Assembly (NCBI GenBank): GCA_029260115.1
Contig: JAJDDW010000086.1
Location: 1-64,000, forward strand
DNA length: 64,000 nt
Source of the DNA: Phycisphaerae bacterium
GTDB taxonomy: Bacteria; Planctomycetota; Phycisphaerae; UBA1845
Direction of reading: 5' to 3'
A program made the translations under genes and the position numbers. Each line of letters starts with the position of its first letter. The first letter of the stretch is position 1. The notes below the pieces were generated by a model. That model did no database searches. It was not told the origin of the DNA and worked only from the letters and a program-made list of their open reading frames with translations. Shown here piece after piece: positions 9,614-18,332 of this stretch.

Positions 9614-10054
9614 TTATTTTCCTTCAGCTGGCGGTGCTGGCGTTCGTGGCGGTGCATCTGTTGGTTCGCTTGTATGTCGAAAGCCGGTAATTTGTGGCCA
9701 TTCGCCGGGCTTTTCGGTTGAGCGAACAGCGAACACTTCGACGCGCGAAATCTCATCAAACGGCAACGTCACTACAAAGGTGCCGACTTTGTATTGTTCT
9801 TCAACCGGCTCGCATTCGAATACCAGATGCGACTTATTCGCCAAGTCGATAAATTCCTTTACTTCGTAACTAAAGCCATCACGCAGATAGAGCAGCGTCC
9901 GCAGGGCGAGGTCTTCACGAAACGCTTTAACCTTTTTATTGCTATCCCACTGGTCTGGCTTAACATCGGGAAATCGCTTGGCAATGCACCGATCGGTAGC
10001 GTGTGTGCATTGTTGATTATAGGGAGCGCCGTAAAACCAGTCGTAATTGAACAT
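9614..10054 (-). CDS. Hypothetical protein with Pro-rich tail
   Basis: I do not recognise this protein of 146 residues. It begins MFNYDWFYGAPYNQQC and ends in a disordered, proline-rich tail (TPAPPAEGK). It has no signal peptide or membrane segment. I chose the ATG at 10054, because GAGAGG lies 5 bases upstream; the longer frame, to 10078, adds eight residues without such a site. Two Cys near residues 17 and 25 and a cluster of aromatic residues at the start are the only distinctive marks. Confidence 0.65.
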   Translation of the reverse strand: MFNYDWFYGAPYNQQCTHATDRCIAKRFPDVKPDQWDSNKKVKAFREDLALRTLLYLRDGFSYEVKEFIDLANKSHLVFECEPVEEQYKVGTFVVTLPFDEISRVEVFAVRSTEKPGEWPQITGFRHTSEPTDAPPRTPAPPAEGK

Positions 10055-10297
10055 GTTCGCCTCTCTAGTGGTAGCCATTCGATCGCGGGCGGGCCGGAGG
10101 ATCGCTTAGCTTAAGTTGCGCAGGTCATCCGAAACGGCCAACGGTAGCTGTTGAACATGGTAGCGTCAAATGGGCGCATGCCCGATTCCCTGCATTTGGG
10201 GCGGGTGACCAAATCAGCCACCTGCTGATATTGTCTTGCACCCACGTCAACGACGTCGTTTGTTGTGCGACATTCTTACTGAGCTACTATAACGTCT

Positions 10298-11260
10298 ATG
10301 GACGCACTTACGAGGTCACAACTTATCAAACGCCTCGCCACCCAAGCCGGTTTCGAGCGGTGTGGGATCGCGCCAGCTGCGCCTATCGCCCGGGCAAATT
10401 ATCTGGAAAACTGGCTAGCCGCTGGCCGGGCGGGCACGATGGACTACATGTCGCGCTATACCGAGATGCGCATCAATCCCGCAGAAATTCTCGAAGGAGC
10501 GCAGAGCGTGATTGTTGTCTCGCTATCGTATAACCAAACTTCGCCAACAATGCCGCCCAATGATTCGAATCCGTCACCGCAAGGCCGTATCGCTAAGTAT
10601 GCCTGGGGCGATGATTACCATGACGTGCTCAAGAAAAAGCTTTTCGCGATAGCCGACGAGCTACGCGCGACGTTGGAGGAATCTTTCGAGACGAAAGTGT
10701 GCGTCGATACCGCGCCGCTGATAGAGCGTGAATTAGCCGCGGCTGCGGGGATTGGATGGATCGGAAAAAATACCCTGGTGCTCAATCAAGCGCAGGGAAG
10801 TTTTTTCTTCTTGGGTGCCATAGTCACGACGCTCGAACTTGCGCCCGACGAACCTGTTTCAGACCATTGTGGCTCATGCACCGCCTGCCTGGACGCCTGT
10901 CCAACCGACGCTTTTCCTGCGGCCTATGAAATGGACGCCTCGCGGTGTATTAGCTATTTAACGATCGAACATCGCAGCGATATATCAGAAGAGCTAGCTA
11001 AGCAGATGGGCGATTGGCTCTTTGGCTGTGATGTATGTCAGGATGTTTGTCCATTCAATCGCAACGTCCCTGTTACCAAGGAACCTCGTTTCCAGCCGCG
11101 CCCGCTAGCGCCATCTGTTGATGTGGGCGAGGTGCTCGAATGGTCCGTGGAAGACTACCGAAAACATTTACGCGGTTCCGCAATCAAACGTGCAAAGCTC
11201 GACATGTTGCAACGGAATGCAACCATTGTGCGAGAGAATGCACAAAATTATAGAGATTGA
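10298..11260 (+). CDS. queG: Epoxyqueuosine reductase
   Basis: QueG reduces epoxyqueuosine to queuosine in tRNA, the final step of Q biosynthesis, using cobalamin and two [4Fe-4S] clusters. The two ferredoxin-like motifs are visible: CGSCTACLDACPTDAF (about residue 190) and CDVCQDVCPFNR (about residue 245). The N-terminal cobalamin-binding part carries FERCGIAPAAP and the conserved segment IGWIGKNTLVLN. Length is 320 residues, slightly short of some homologues that add a HEAT-repeat tail. The queuosine precursor transporter gene lies only one gene away on the opposite strand, which fits a queuosine locus. Confidence 0.95.
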   Translation: MDALTRSQLIKRLATQAGFERCGIAPAAPIARANYLENWLAAGRAGTMDYMSRYTEMRINPAEILEGAQSVIVVSLSYNQTSPTMPPNDSNPSPQGRIAKYAWGDDYHDVLKKKLFAIADELRATLEESFETKVCVDTAPLIERELAAAAGIGWIGKNTLVLNQAQGSFFFLGAIVTTLELAPDEPVSDHCGSCTACLDACPTDAFPAAYEMDASRCISYLTIEHRSDISEELAKQMGDWLFGCDVCQDVCPFNRNVPVTKEPRFQPRPLAPSVDVGEVLEWSVEDYRKHLRGSAIKRAKLDMLQRNATIVRENAQNYRD

Positions 11261-11386
11261 CGGTAGGGCATGGTCGTTCTTCCGCTTACCAGCAAAAAGT
11301 TGACTGGCCTAAACTATAGACTCAACCTCCCACACGCATGACTTACATGCTTGAAGGCTTGAGGTATTCTAATTAATATCGTCGTT

Positions 11387-11842
11387 ATGAATAAAGTATC
11401 AGGTGCATCAAAAAAGTTCTTCAGAGCTGGGGTTTCGGTGTGCGCAGCTGCAATCGTACATGTTCTTCATCTTTGCTACTGTCAAGTAGTACATCCAGAG
11501 GGTGTCACTGATGATAGATTGATCTATTGGCTTGGCGTCTCTATTGTAGCTCTTTTAACAACAACAATGCTTTGGCTTGGTTACTCTAACACTAAGGGGA
11601 AAAGTATAGCCGGTTCAATTGGCTTAGTGGCATATTTAGTTGCTAGCTGGGTGGTAATTCTTCCTATAATGTTCTTTTCGGAGGGTGAAAATAATCCATA
11701 CGATATATATTTAGTTCAGGCGTTAGTGGTATGTTCGTTGTTGACTGCTTTCTGCTTTTTATGCACTGCTTACATCGCAATGGAGAAGGAGAAAAGTTCA
11801 AGGAAGAAAAAGAGTCAGGGTGATTTTGTAGATACGAATTAG
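11387..11842 (+). CDS. Hypothetical four-helix membrane protein
   Basis: I do not recognise this 151-residue protein. It has about four hydrophobic segments (around residues 14-32, 46-65, 75-97 and 108-130), a His/Cys-rich first helix (IVHVLHLCYC) and a Lys/Ser-rich cytoplasmic tail (KEKSSRKKK). It is more AT-rich than its neighbours. No clear ribosome binding site precedes the ATG. A large palindrome follows the stop codon immediately. Confidence 0.6.
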   Translation: MNKVSGASKKFFRAGVSVCAAAIVHVLHLCYCQVVHPEGVTDDRLIYWLGVSIVALLTTTMLWLGYSNTKGKSIAGSIGLVAYLVASWVVILPIMFFSEGENNPYDIYLVQALVVCSLLTAFCFLCTAYIAMEKEKSSRKKKSQGDFVDTN

Positions 11843-11843
11843 T

Positions 11844-11925
11844 GACGTAGGTCATGCTATTGCATGACGAAAACGCTGCGAGGTGAATTACCGCCGCTTT
11901 GTCATGCAATAGCATGACCTACGTC
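11844..11925. terminator. Large palindrome between convergent genes
   Basis: Two perfectly complementary 25-base arms lie at 11844-11868 and 11901-11925, separated by 32 bases. Each arm is itself a small hairpin (GTCATGC, four bases, GCATGAC), so the DNA can form one long stem or two short ones. It starts two bases after the stop of the small membrane protein gene and touches the stop of the opposing transporter gene, so it probably acts as a bidirectional terminator. Its structure also fits a mobile REP- or MITE-like unit. Confidence 0.65.
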
Positions 11926-12752
11926 TACACCATTTCAGTGTCGCTTTCATGTTCGCGTGTAGGATCAATTCGCAGATACGTCTTCAAAAAATGCACACCA
12001 ATATAAAAAGGAATCGTGTCGAGTGCGGCTATCACCAGCTTAAACAGATAATTGCTGCCAATCAGTATCAAAATCGCAGCCAGCGTTTTACTACCACTAG
12101 AGAAATCAGCCCAAAACGTGATGAAGATGACAGCCGTCGCGTCCACCAACTGCGAAATCATAGTAGAACCATTGTTTCGCAGCCAAAGGTGTTTGCCTTT
12201 GGTGATTCGTTTCCAAAAATGATAAAGCGACACATCGCAAAACTGAGCAGCGGCATAGGCGACCATCGAAGCAAGGACAGCCCCGCGACTGCAACGATAG
12301 ATAATATCGAATAGATCAATGTCGATAGCCTCCCCGCCAAAAGGCATAATCATGGGAATAGCCAAGTGAATAGTCTGCCACGGCGGAGGCCCCCACGAGC
12401 CTTCCGGCAACCAGCCCGGGCGGACGGTTTCACTAATTCCCGGCAAAGCTTGCCCCAGCCAAAGGAATGCCAGCACGAAAATGTTGAGAGATAAGCCTAG
12501 CCAAACGACGAAATTCGCCCGACGTCTTCCATAAAATTCGCTGATAAAATCTGTACACAGAAAGGTCAACGGATAGGGGAGTACGCCGACGGCTAGTGCG
12601 AGCGGGCCGATGTGTATGAAGCGTGTGATGCCCAGAATATTGAGCATGGTCATCGCACCGAGAAAGACCCCAGCTAAAACCAAAAACACCCGCTCCCGGC
12701 GTTCGTGTAGCCAGCTCGTTTCGTGCATGTAATCCAAACGTTTCATAGCCAT
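11925..12752 (-). CDS. yhhQ: Queuosine precursor transporter (QPTR/VUT family)
   Basis: YhhQ-type proteins import queuosine precursors (preQ0/preQ1) across the inner membrane. This 275-residue protein shows the family build: several hydrophobic helices, the stretch LPYPLTFLCTDFISEFYGRR near residue 60, and late motifs AQFCDVSLYHFWKRIT, GSTMISQLVDATAVIF and LFKLVIAALDTIPFY. A loop of about 50 residues between the third and fourth helices (rich in Pro, Trp and Gly) is longer than usual. The nearby queG on the other strand supports the role. Scavenging plus the final reduction step in one place suggests the cell relies at least partly on imported precursor. Confidence 0.92.
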   Translation of the reverse strand: MAMKRLDYMHETSWLHERRERVFLVLAGVFLGAMTMLNILGITRFIHIGPLALAVGVLPYPLTFLCTDFISEFYGRRRANFVVWLGLSLNIFVLAFLWLGQALPGISETVRPGWLPEGSWGPPPWQTIHLAIPMIMPFGGEAIDIDLFDIIYRCSRGAVLASMVAYAAAQFCDVSLYHFWKRITKGKHLWLRNNGSTMISQLVDATAVIFITFWADFSSGSKTLAAILILIGSNYLFKLVIAALDTIPFYIGVHFLKTYLRIDPTREHESDTEMV

Positions 12753-13402
12753 GACGGGTGAAGCTATCGCTATAGGGGAGAGGGGTCAACTGGCTATGTG
12801 ACGTAGCCTGGTGACGAAAAGGAGTGTCAATGTAACGGCATTATATTAAAGAACGATTAAGCTACGATTAAAGTTTGGCCTCTTTGGGTTTCGAAAGATG
12901 ATGTCATCGCCCCGGCCGGTATGTCCTGACATCAACACACTTCTGCTAATGTAGCACGCCACACGACTCCTCGGACACGCTTGGAAAGTACAGCTTTGAT
13001 TGCATAGGCTGTTTGCGAAATATAGTGACATATGCTCAGTACATACCCTTGCGGAGAACGACTGACGCATTTGATTGTGACATATATTAACAATGTGTGT
13101 TACACTGTCTAATTGCTGTAACGTCCGATATAGTTTAGACTTACGGCCATTCGTCACATCCGAGCGTCGAAACATACAATATATTGATGTTTATCGTTGA
13201 CGACACCCCATGGGTAGGGTATTATCACGTTTGCTGCTGCTGGCAGAAGTGGGCGCGCGATAGTACGGCAACTAGGCAACACATGCACTGGAATCGTACC
13301 GTCATGCACGCTAGGCCGGAGCTTCTCGGTTGTTGCGGTGTTAGTTTCAGGACATAAAAAACAAATTGGCGGCGCAACGCTGCTGTGATGAAAGGCAACT
13401 CC
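12753..13402. other. Intergenic region upstream of nrdJ
   Basis: This 650-base region lies between the diverging yhhQ and nrdJ genes and holds several AT-rich tracts likely to contain both promoters. I looked for a cobalamin riboswitch, plausible before a B12-dependent reductase, but found no B12 box (GCCACTG type). The one regulatory candidate is listed separately. Confidence 0.5.
13174..13189. promoter_or_regulatory. Candidate NrdR box upstream of nrdJ
   Basis: The core CAATATATTG at 13177-13186 is a perfect palindrome and fits the conserved centre of the NrdR-box consensus (ACACWATATATWGTGT) at every core position; the flanks match less well. NrdR represses ribonucleotide reductase genes. 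A partial half site (ATATAGTTT near 13128) lies about five helical turns upstream. The box is about 215 bases before the start codon, rather far, so this is tentative. Confidence 0.4.
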
Positions 13403-15997
13403 ATGTCGGATGTTTTGGTTAAAGAGACAACTCAGGCCACCGGGCAGGTTCAACCATCATCAACTACCTTCTCCGCTAATGGGGAGCGGGTGCTGCGGGC
13501 ACGCTATCTCAAGAAAAACGAGCAAGGGGAGGTTATTGAATCGCCTCGAGATTTGCTGCGTCGGGTAGCCAAAGCCATTGCTGATGTCGAGATTCTATAC
13601 GACAAAAATCCTGACAACCGATGCGAATGGGAGGACCGCTTTTACTCGTTGATGGCCAGCCGACGTTTCATGCCCAACAGCCCGACGTTGATGAATGCTG
13701 GTCGAGAGATGGGCATGCTTAGCGCGTGCTTTGTATTGCCAGTGGGTGATAGCATCAATGAGATATTCGATTCCATCAAATACACCGCGCTGATCCAAAA
13801 AGCTGGTGGCGGAACGGGGTTTGCTTTTGACGAACTGCGTCCAACTGGCGATTACATCAGCAGTTCCGGCGGCACGACGAGTGGGCCTATCTCTTTTTGG
13901 CGAGCCTTTAGTGAGGCTACCAATGCGATACAACAAGGTGCGTTTCGTCGCGGCGCTAACATGGGCATGATGAACATCCATCACCCGGACATCCTTAAGT
14001 TTCTCCACGCCAAAGAGGACCTAACAGAATTCACGAATTACAACATCTCGGTCAAAATTAATGACGACTGGATGGACGATTTTCTAGCTGAGCCTACTTC
14101 GCCGCATGTGGTATCTAATCCACGCACCCAAAAGACATATGTCATCCCTAAGGACATCGACTTAGCGACCTATCAAATACGCGACCTTGTTGAGTTTCCC
14201 AAGGGCGGCACGCCGCCAGCCGGGGATTATTATCTGCGTAAAAACATCTGGGATACCATCGTCACTAATGCGCATCGAACGGGTGAGCCAGGCATTGCGT
14301 TTATTGATCGCATTAACGATGCGAACCCCACGCCAAAGCTAGGGCGTATGGAAGCGACGAATCCTTGTGGTGAGCAGCCATTGCTTCCCTTTGAAGCGTG
14401 CAACTTGGGTAGTATCAACTTGGCGATGTTTGTTAATGATGATGCGGCGGGAAGTCCGGTTGTTGATTGGGACGGCTTGAAAGAAACGATTCACGAATCC
14501 ACGCGATATCTGGACAACGTGATTGATGCCAATCGATACCCATTGCCGCAGATCGACCATATATGCAAGAATAACCGCAAGATTGGCCTGGGCATTATGG
14601 GCTTCGCCGACGCACTGTTTAAGCTAGGCGTCGCGTACAATAGTGACGAAGGTGTGGAGTGGGGCGAGCGGTTCATGGCCTTTGTGGACGACGAGTCTCA
14701 CAACTATGGCGAAAAGCTCGCGGGCGAGCGGGGCAACTTCCCTAACTGGGAAGGAAGTATCTGGGATACGCAACATCATCGCCCCATGCGAAACGCCACT
14801 TGCACAACCGTCGCGCCGACGGGAACAATCAGCATTATCGCTGGCTGTTCCGGTGGTGTAGAACCAATGTACAGCCTTGCGTTTTTCCGAAACGTCCTGC
14901 GTGGCCAGGATGAAGGCAAGACGCCCATGGTTGAAACGAATCCAATTTTCGAGTCATTGGCTCGGAAAAGGAATATATTGAGCGAGGGATTGATGGAGCG
15001 AATAGCCACGGACGGCACCCTCGCCCTTATTGAGGACATGCCAGAAGACGTCCGCCGGGTATTTGTCTGTGCCCATGACATCGCCCCGGAATGGCACATG
15101 CGCATGCAGGCGGCCTTCCAGAAACATTGTGATTCCTCTATTTCCAAGACGATTAACTTCCCAGAAGAAGCAGCTGTCGAGGATGTGGAGACTATCTATA
15201 AATTAGCGTACAAGTTGGACTGCAAGGGCGTTACTGTCTACCGCAACGGTTGCCGCGAACATCAGCCCATGGCCCTTAAAAATAGTGGCAAGAAATCCGT
15301 TGGTGAATCGCCCGCCGTCGCTGAAGCTGAGGTGCCGAAATTCACTCCGTTAAAGCCTGCGACGTTGCCTGAGATTACCAGTGCGATCCGTGTGCGTCAG
15401 TTAACACCATTTGGCAATATGCATATTAACATTACGGTCGATCCGCGCACCGAGCGTGAGGTGGAGGTTTTCGCTCAGCTTGGTAAGGGGGGCGATTTAG
15501 CAAATAGCGATTTGGAAGCCATTTGTCGCATGGTCAGTCTGTGGCTGCGTTCTGGCGGCGATCTGAAAAACGTTATCCGCCAATTACATGGTATTGGCTC
15601 CTCGCTGCAGATGCACACGAAAGATGGCAAGATCATGAGCCTTGGCGATGGTTTGGCTCGGGCATTGAGACGATATTTGCGGGTTAAGACGGATGTCGGG
15701 CTTCGAGCATTACTTTTGGGGGAGTTGACCCCCGGCGGAGCAGATAAAGCCCCTGGACGTGCTGGTAATGGGCATGCTAATGGAAAAGGAAACGGCACGG
15801 CCACCGAGCTGCCTGGCGTAGCAGATGCCGATAGAATGTCTGCGGTTTCCGAGCCTAAAATATCTTCTCGGATGGAGACCGGCAGTTTTCAGTGGCAGCA
15901 GAGCCAATACAAGGTAATTTGCCCAGAGTGCCAATGTCAGCTACGCTTTAATGAGGGATGCGTGACTTGTGACTCCTGTGGTTTCTCAAAATGCTAA
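13403..15997 (+). CDS. nrdJ: Adenosylcobalamin-dependent ribonucleotide reductase (class II)
   Basis: This enzyme makes deoxyribonucleotides with a radical generated from coenzyme B12, independent of oxygen. Family motifs appear in order: RFMPNSPTLMNAG, LSACFVLP with the redox Cys, GGGTGFAFDELRP, NPCGEQPLLPFEACNLGSIN with the active-site Cys and Glu, and the phosphate-binding CTTVAPTGTISIIAGCSGG. The C-terminus ends in a four-Cys zinc-ribbon-like tail (CPECQCQLRF and CDSCGFSKC), which carries the external reducing thiols. The start at 13403 has AAAGG seven bases upstream; the in-frame ATG at 13388 lacks a site. Length is 864 residues. No class I or III reductase is in the window. Confidence 0.96.
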   Translation: MSDVLVKETTQATGQVQPSSTTFSANGERVLRARYLKKNEQGEVIESPRDLLRRVAKAIADVEILYDKNPDNRCEWEDRFYSLMASRRFMPNSPTLMNAGREMGMLSACFVLPVGDSINEIFDSIKYTALIQKAGGGTGFAFDELRPTGDYISSSGGTTSGPISFWRAFSEATNAIQQGAFRRGANMGMMNIHHPDILKFLHAKEDLTEFTNYNISVKINDDWMDDFLAEPTSPHVVSNPRTQKTYVIPKDIDLATYQIRDLVEFPKGGTPPAGDYYLRKNIWDTIVTNAHRTGEPGIAFIDRINDANPTPKLGRMEATNPCGEQPLLPFEACNLGSINLAMFVNDDAAGSPVVDWDGLKETIHESTRYLDNVIDANRYPLPQIDHICKNNRKIGLGIMGFADALFKLGVAYNSDEGVEWGERFMAFVDDESHNYGEKLAGERGNFPNWEGSIWDTQHHRPMRNATCTTVAPTGTISIIAGCSGGVEPMYSLAFFRNVLRGQDEGKTPMVETNPIFESLARKRNILSEGLMERIATDGTLALIEDMPEDVRRVFVCAHDIAPEWHMRMQAAFQKHCDSSISKTINFPEEAAVEDVETIYKLAYKLDCKGVTVYRNGCREHQPMALKNSGKKSVGESPAVAEAEVPKFTPLKPATLPEITSAIRVRQLTPFGNMHINITVDPRTEREVEVFAQLGKGGDLANSDLEAICRMVSLWLRSGGDLKNVIRQLHGIGSSLQMHTKDGKIMSLGDGLARALRRYLRVKTDVGLRALLLGELTPGGADKAPGRAGNGHANGKGNGTATELPGVADADRMSAVSEPKISSRMETGSFQWQQSQYKVICPECQCQLRFNEGCVTCDSCGFSKC

Positions 15998-16236
15998 AAA
16001 ATTAAGTAGGACCGAAAAAAAGGGTGCTGACAGGTGAATATGAAAGTGTTACAATAATTTTCGCTAAGTAACACAAGCATAGTGCTAGATGATGCCGATA
16101 GCGATATCTGACGGAAAACGACGTTTTCTTGATAGAACTGAGTGGTCTTGAGGACGTACAATATATATAGGACGGAGGAGGCAGCGATTTTCGCTGCATT
16201 ATTATAACTTGAAGTACCTGGCTTCTTTCCCCTCCG
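15998..16236. other. Long 3' region of nrdJ with small hairpins
   Basis: Between the nrdJ stop and the strong terminator lie about 240 bases without a gene. Two hairpins are visible: GTGTTAC/GTAACAC (16046-16074) and GCAGCG/CGCTGC (about 16183-16198), and an AT-rich TATATATA tract near 16161. It is either a long nrdJ 3' untranslated region or a separate small transcript ending at the terminator. Confidence 0.35.
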
Positions 16237-16279
16237 GAAAGCACCGTTTCGCCTTCGGGCGAGCGGTGCTTTCTTTTTA
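16237..16279 (+). terminator. Strong rho-independent terminator
   Basis: A long GC-rich hairpin (GAAAGCACCG...GCC, TTCG tetraloop, GGC...CGGTGCTTTC) with one small bulge is followed by TTTTTAT. It separates nrdJ from the rpsP cluster. Confidence 0.9.
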
Positions 16280-16455
16280 TATAGACATAAGTTTGCACGC
16301 CAGCCTCTTTGTTTTTGCAACATTAGAACTAGATGTTTCTTCAGGTACTTGTCATGGATTTACATGCAGGTATACTTGCTAAGCTCTGGCTTTGGCCAGA
16401 TGTTTCATGAGCGTTTATCAGTCTGGCGCTTAGGTGCTAGATTCAGGAGTCAATA

Positions 16456-16719
16456 GTGGTACGTATACGTTTGAAGCGAATCGGTCGAAGGCATCACCCC
16501 GTTTACAGGTTGGCAGCCGTCGATTCTCGAAGCGCACGCGATAGTAAAGTGATTGAAGAGTTGGGTCTTTATGATCCGATCAACGCGATCGAAGATCAGC
16601 GAGTCACGCTAAAGCGCGAGCGTATTGAGTATTGGCTAAGTGTTGGTGCCCAACCTTCTGATACGGTGCGCAACCTGTTGACTAAGCACGGTGTTGGAGC
16701 GCAAGCCGCTACCGCGTAG
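16456..16719 (+). CDS. rpsP: 30S ribosomal protein S16
   Basis: S16 is a small-subunit ribosomal protein. The sequence starts MVRIRLKRIGRRHHPVYRLA and contains the family segment IEELGLYDP and a C-terminal YWLSVGAQPSDTV. The start is a GTG at 16456 preceded by AGGAG at a six-base distance. It opens the translation cluster; trmD follows after 20 bases, where many bacteria have rimM in between. Confidence 0.97.
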   Translation: MVRIRLKRIGRRHHPVYRLAAVDSRSARDSKVIEELGLYDPINAIEDQRVTLKRERIEYWLSVGAQPSDTVRNLLTKHGVGAQAATA

Positions 16720-16739
16720 TTGCTTGTCGTCAGTGACAC

Positions 16740-17435
16740 ATGCGCATCGATGTACTCACGCTTTTTCCTGAAGCGATTCAGCCGTTTTTTGCGGTAAGTA
16801 TTGCTGGCCGAGCGATTGAGGCTGGCTTGGTTTCGATGTCGTATGTGAACTTTCGCGACTTCGCAACGGATAAGCATCGTAGCGTGGATGATCGCCCGTT
16901 TGGTGGCGGTCCTGGTATGGTGTTGATGTGCGGTCCGGTATTCGATGCCCTGGCTCATGTCGAGCGACAAGACCCCGGCACGAAAGCGACGAAAATTATG
17001 TTGACGCCTCAAGGTGAGCCGTTGACGCAGTCGCTACTGTCGGAGTTATCGTCGCATCCTTGGTTGATCGTATTATGCGGTCATTACGAGGGCTTCGATG
17101 AGCGAATTCGGCAGGGGGCTGGTGTGAGAGAGATTTCGATCGGCGATTACGTCGTATCGGGCGGTGAAGCCGCAGCGGTGGTTTTGCTTGACGGTGTGAT
17201 TCGGCTCTTGCCGGGCGCGTTGGGCGATGAGCATGCGACGGTTGAGGAGTCGTTCGCTAGCGGACTGCTTGAATATCCGCAATATACGCGTCCGCGTGAG
17301 TATAACGGGGTGGGTGTTCCAGAAGTTTTGCTTTCTGGTAATCATGCCGAGATTGCGGCGTGGCGTTTGGCGCAGATGCGTGAGAGGACAGCGAAGCATC
17401 GTCCTGATTTAATGTTGGGCGATGATAGGCGATAG
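16740..17435 (+). CDS. trmD: tRNA (guanine37-N1)-methyltransferase
   Basis: TrmD methylates G37 of tRNAs that read CNN codons, preventing frameshifts. The trefoil-knot SPOUT motifs are present: RPFGGGPGMV, the S-adenosylmethionine-binding LCGHYEGFDERI, and IGDYVVSGGEAAA. The conserved Asp-containing region EYPQYTRPREYNG and the His-rich helix segment HAEIAAWR follow. Length (231 residues) is typical of the shorter family members. It sits between rpsP and rplS in the standard operon order. Confidence 0.97.
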   Translation: MRIDVLTLFPEAIQPFFAVSIAGRAIEAGLVSMSYVNFRDFATDKHRSVDDRPFGGGPGMVLMCGPVFDALAHVERQDPGTKATKIMLTPQGEPLTQSLLSELSSHPWLIVLCGHYEGFDERIRQGAGVREISIGDYVVSGGEAAAVVLLDGVIRLLPGALGDEHATVEESFASGLLEYPQYTRPREYNGVGVPEVLLSGNHAEIAAWRLAQMRERTAKHRPDLMLGDDRR

Positions 17436-17533
17436 TTGGCTGCTGAGCTTACTAGATTATATTTACAGCGTGCTTAAGCGGTGGTCGTAGCCGATGCATC
17501 AAAGCACAATTAGATGAGCGGGAGTTTGTTATC

Positions 17534-17929
17534 ATGGGTTCACCACTACTTGATCTCGTAGAAAAAGCTTATTTGAAGCCGAAACAACCGACGTACCACA
17601 TTGGTGATACGGTTGATGTTCGTTGCCGAATTGTTGAGGGTAGCAAAGAACGCATCCAAATATTTACGGGTGTGGTGATTGCTGAAGGTGGCAAGGGTGT
17701 TAGTGCGTGTATCACCGTGCGTAGAATTGTTGGCAACGAAGGTGTTGAGCGTAAGTTCCCGCTCCATTCTCCCAACGTGATAGACATTGACATTAAACGT
17801 CGCGGCAAGGTCCGTCGTGCCAAATTGTACTTCCTGCGTGATAGAATCGGAAAGGCCCGTAAGCTTCGTGAACTTCGGGTTCAACACAAGAAAACTGCTA
17901 AGCCTGCATTGGCTGCGGCGGGCGCGTAG
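17534..17929 (+). CDS. rplS: 50S ribosomal protein L19
   Basis: L19 sits at the 30S-50S interface. The family core is visible: PTYHIGDTVDVRCRIVEGSKERIQ in pieces, FTGVVIAEGG, RRIVGNEGVERKFPLHSPNV and RGKVRRAKLYFLRDRIGKA. The start ATG at 17534 has GGGAG nine bases upstream. A basic, Ala-rich tail of about 15 residues extends the usual length. Its 3' end overlaps the start region of yraN. Confidence 0.97.
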   Translation: MGSPLLDLVEKAYLKPKQPTYHIGDTVDVRCRIVEGSKERIQIFTGVVIAEGGKGVSACITVRRIVGNEGVERKFPLHSPNVIDIDIKRRGKVRRAKLYFLRDRIGKARKLRELRVQHKKTAKPALAAAGA

Positions 17930-18281
17930 ACGGCATCTTCGCTTTGGCACCGCTGGCGAGCGCAAAGCTGCCGCGTATTTACGTCAGCTCGGTCACCGCG
18001 TCTTAGCGCGGAACTATACCTGTCCATACGGCGAGATAGACTTGGTCACCTTTAACGATGGTCAGTATGTCTTCGTCGAAGTTAAAACACGCACCAGCGA
18101 CACTCACCAAGACCCCATCGAAGCTGTGGGTCCAGCTAAGCAACATCGTTTGCGACGGGCAGCCCGCCATTATCTTAGTCATGCCAGCGCGTCCGATCAC
18201 GCCAGTCGTTTTGACGTGGTGACTGTCATTTGGCCCACGCATGGCAAACCCAGTTTTGAACATATCGAAAATGCGTTTTAA
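17868..18281 (+). CDS. yraN: YraN family (UPF0102) endonuclease-like protein
   Basis: The conserved core reads LRFGTAGERKAAAYLRQLG, RNYTCPYGEIDLV and YVFVEVKTR, the UPF0102 signature, with the acidic and Lys residues of a restriction-endonuclease-like fold (GEIDL, EVK). The cellular role is poorly known, often linked to Holliday-junction or DNA processing. No ATG precedes the core in frame; the best candidate is GTG at 17868, inside rplS (62-base overlap). A CTG nearer the core cannot be excluded. Position after rplS and before tatD fits a translation/repair cluster. Confidence 0.82.
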   Translation: MNFGFNTRKLLSLHWLRRARRRHLRFGTAGERKAAAYLRQLGHRVLARNYTCPYGEIDLVTFNDGQYVFVEVKTRTSDTHQDPIEAVGPAKQHRLRRAARHYLSHASASDHASRFDVVTVIWPTHGKPSFEHIENAF

Positions 18282-18332
18282 GGGCCACTTGTTGTTTAGT
18301 TGTATTAGGGAATTCGATAGAGAGATTGTGAC

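Noticed and set aside
12846-13175. Minus-strand ORF upstream of nrdJ
   Set aside because: Cys- and Arg-rich low-quality sequence without a ribosome site; it lies in a regulatory gap.
12753-13402. Cobalamin riboswitch before nrdJ
   Set aside because: No B12 box or the expected GGxxA/GCCACTG pattern was found by eye.
16002-16323. Minus-strand ORFs across the nrdJ terminator
   Set aside because: They run through the hairpin and have no ribosome site; shadows of the terminator region.
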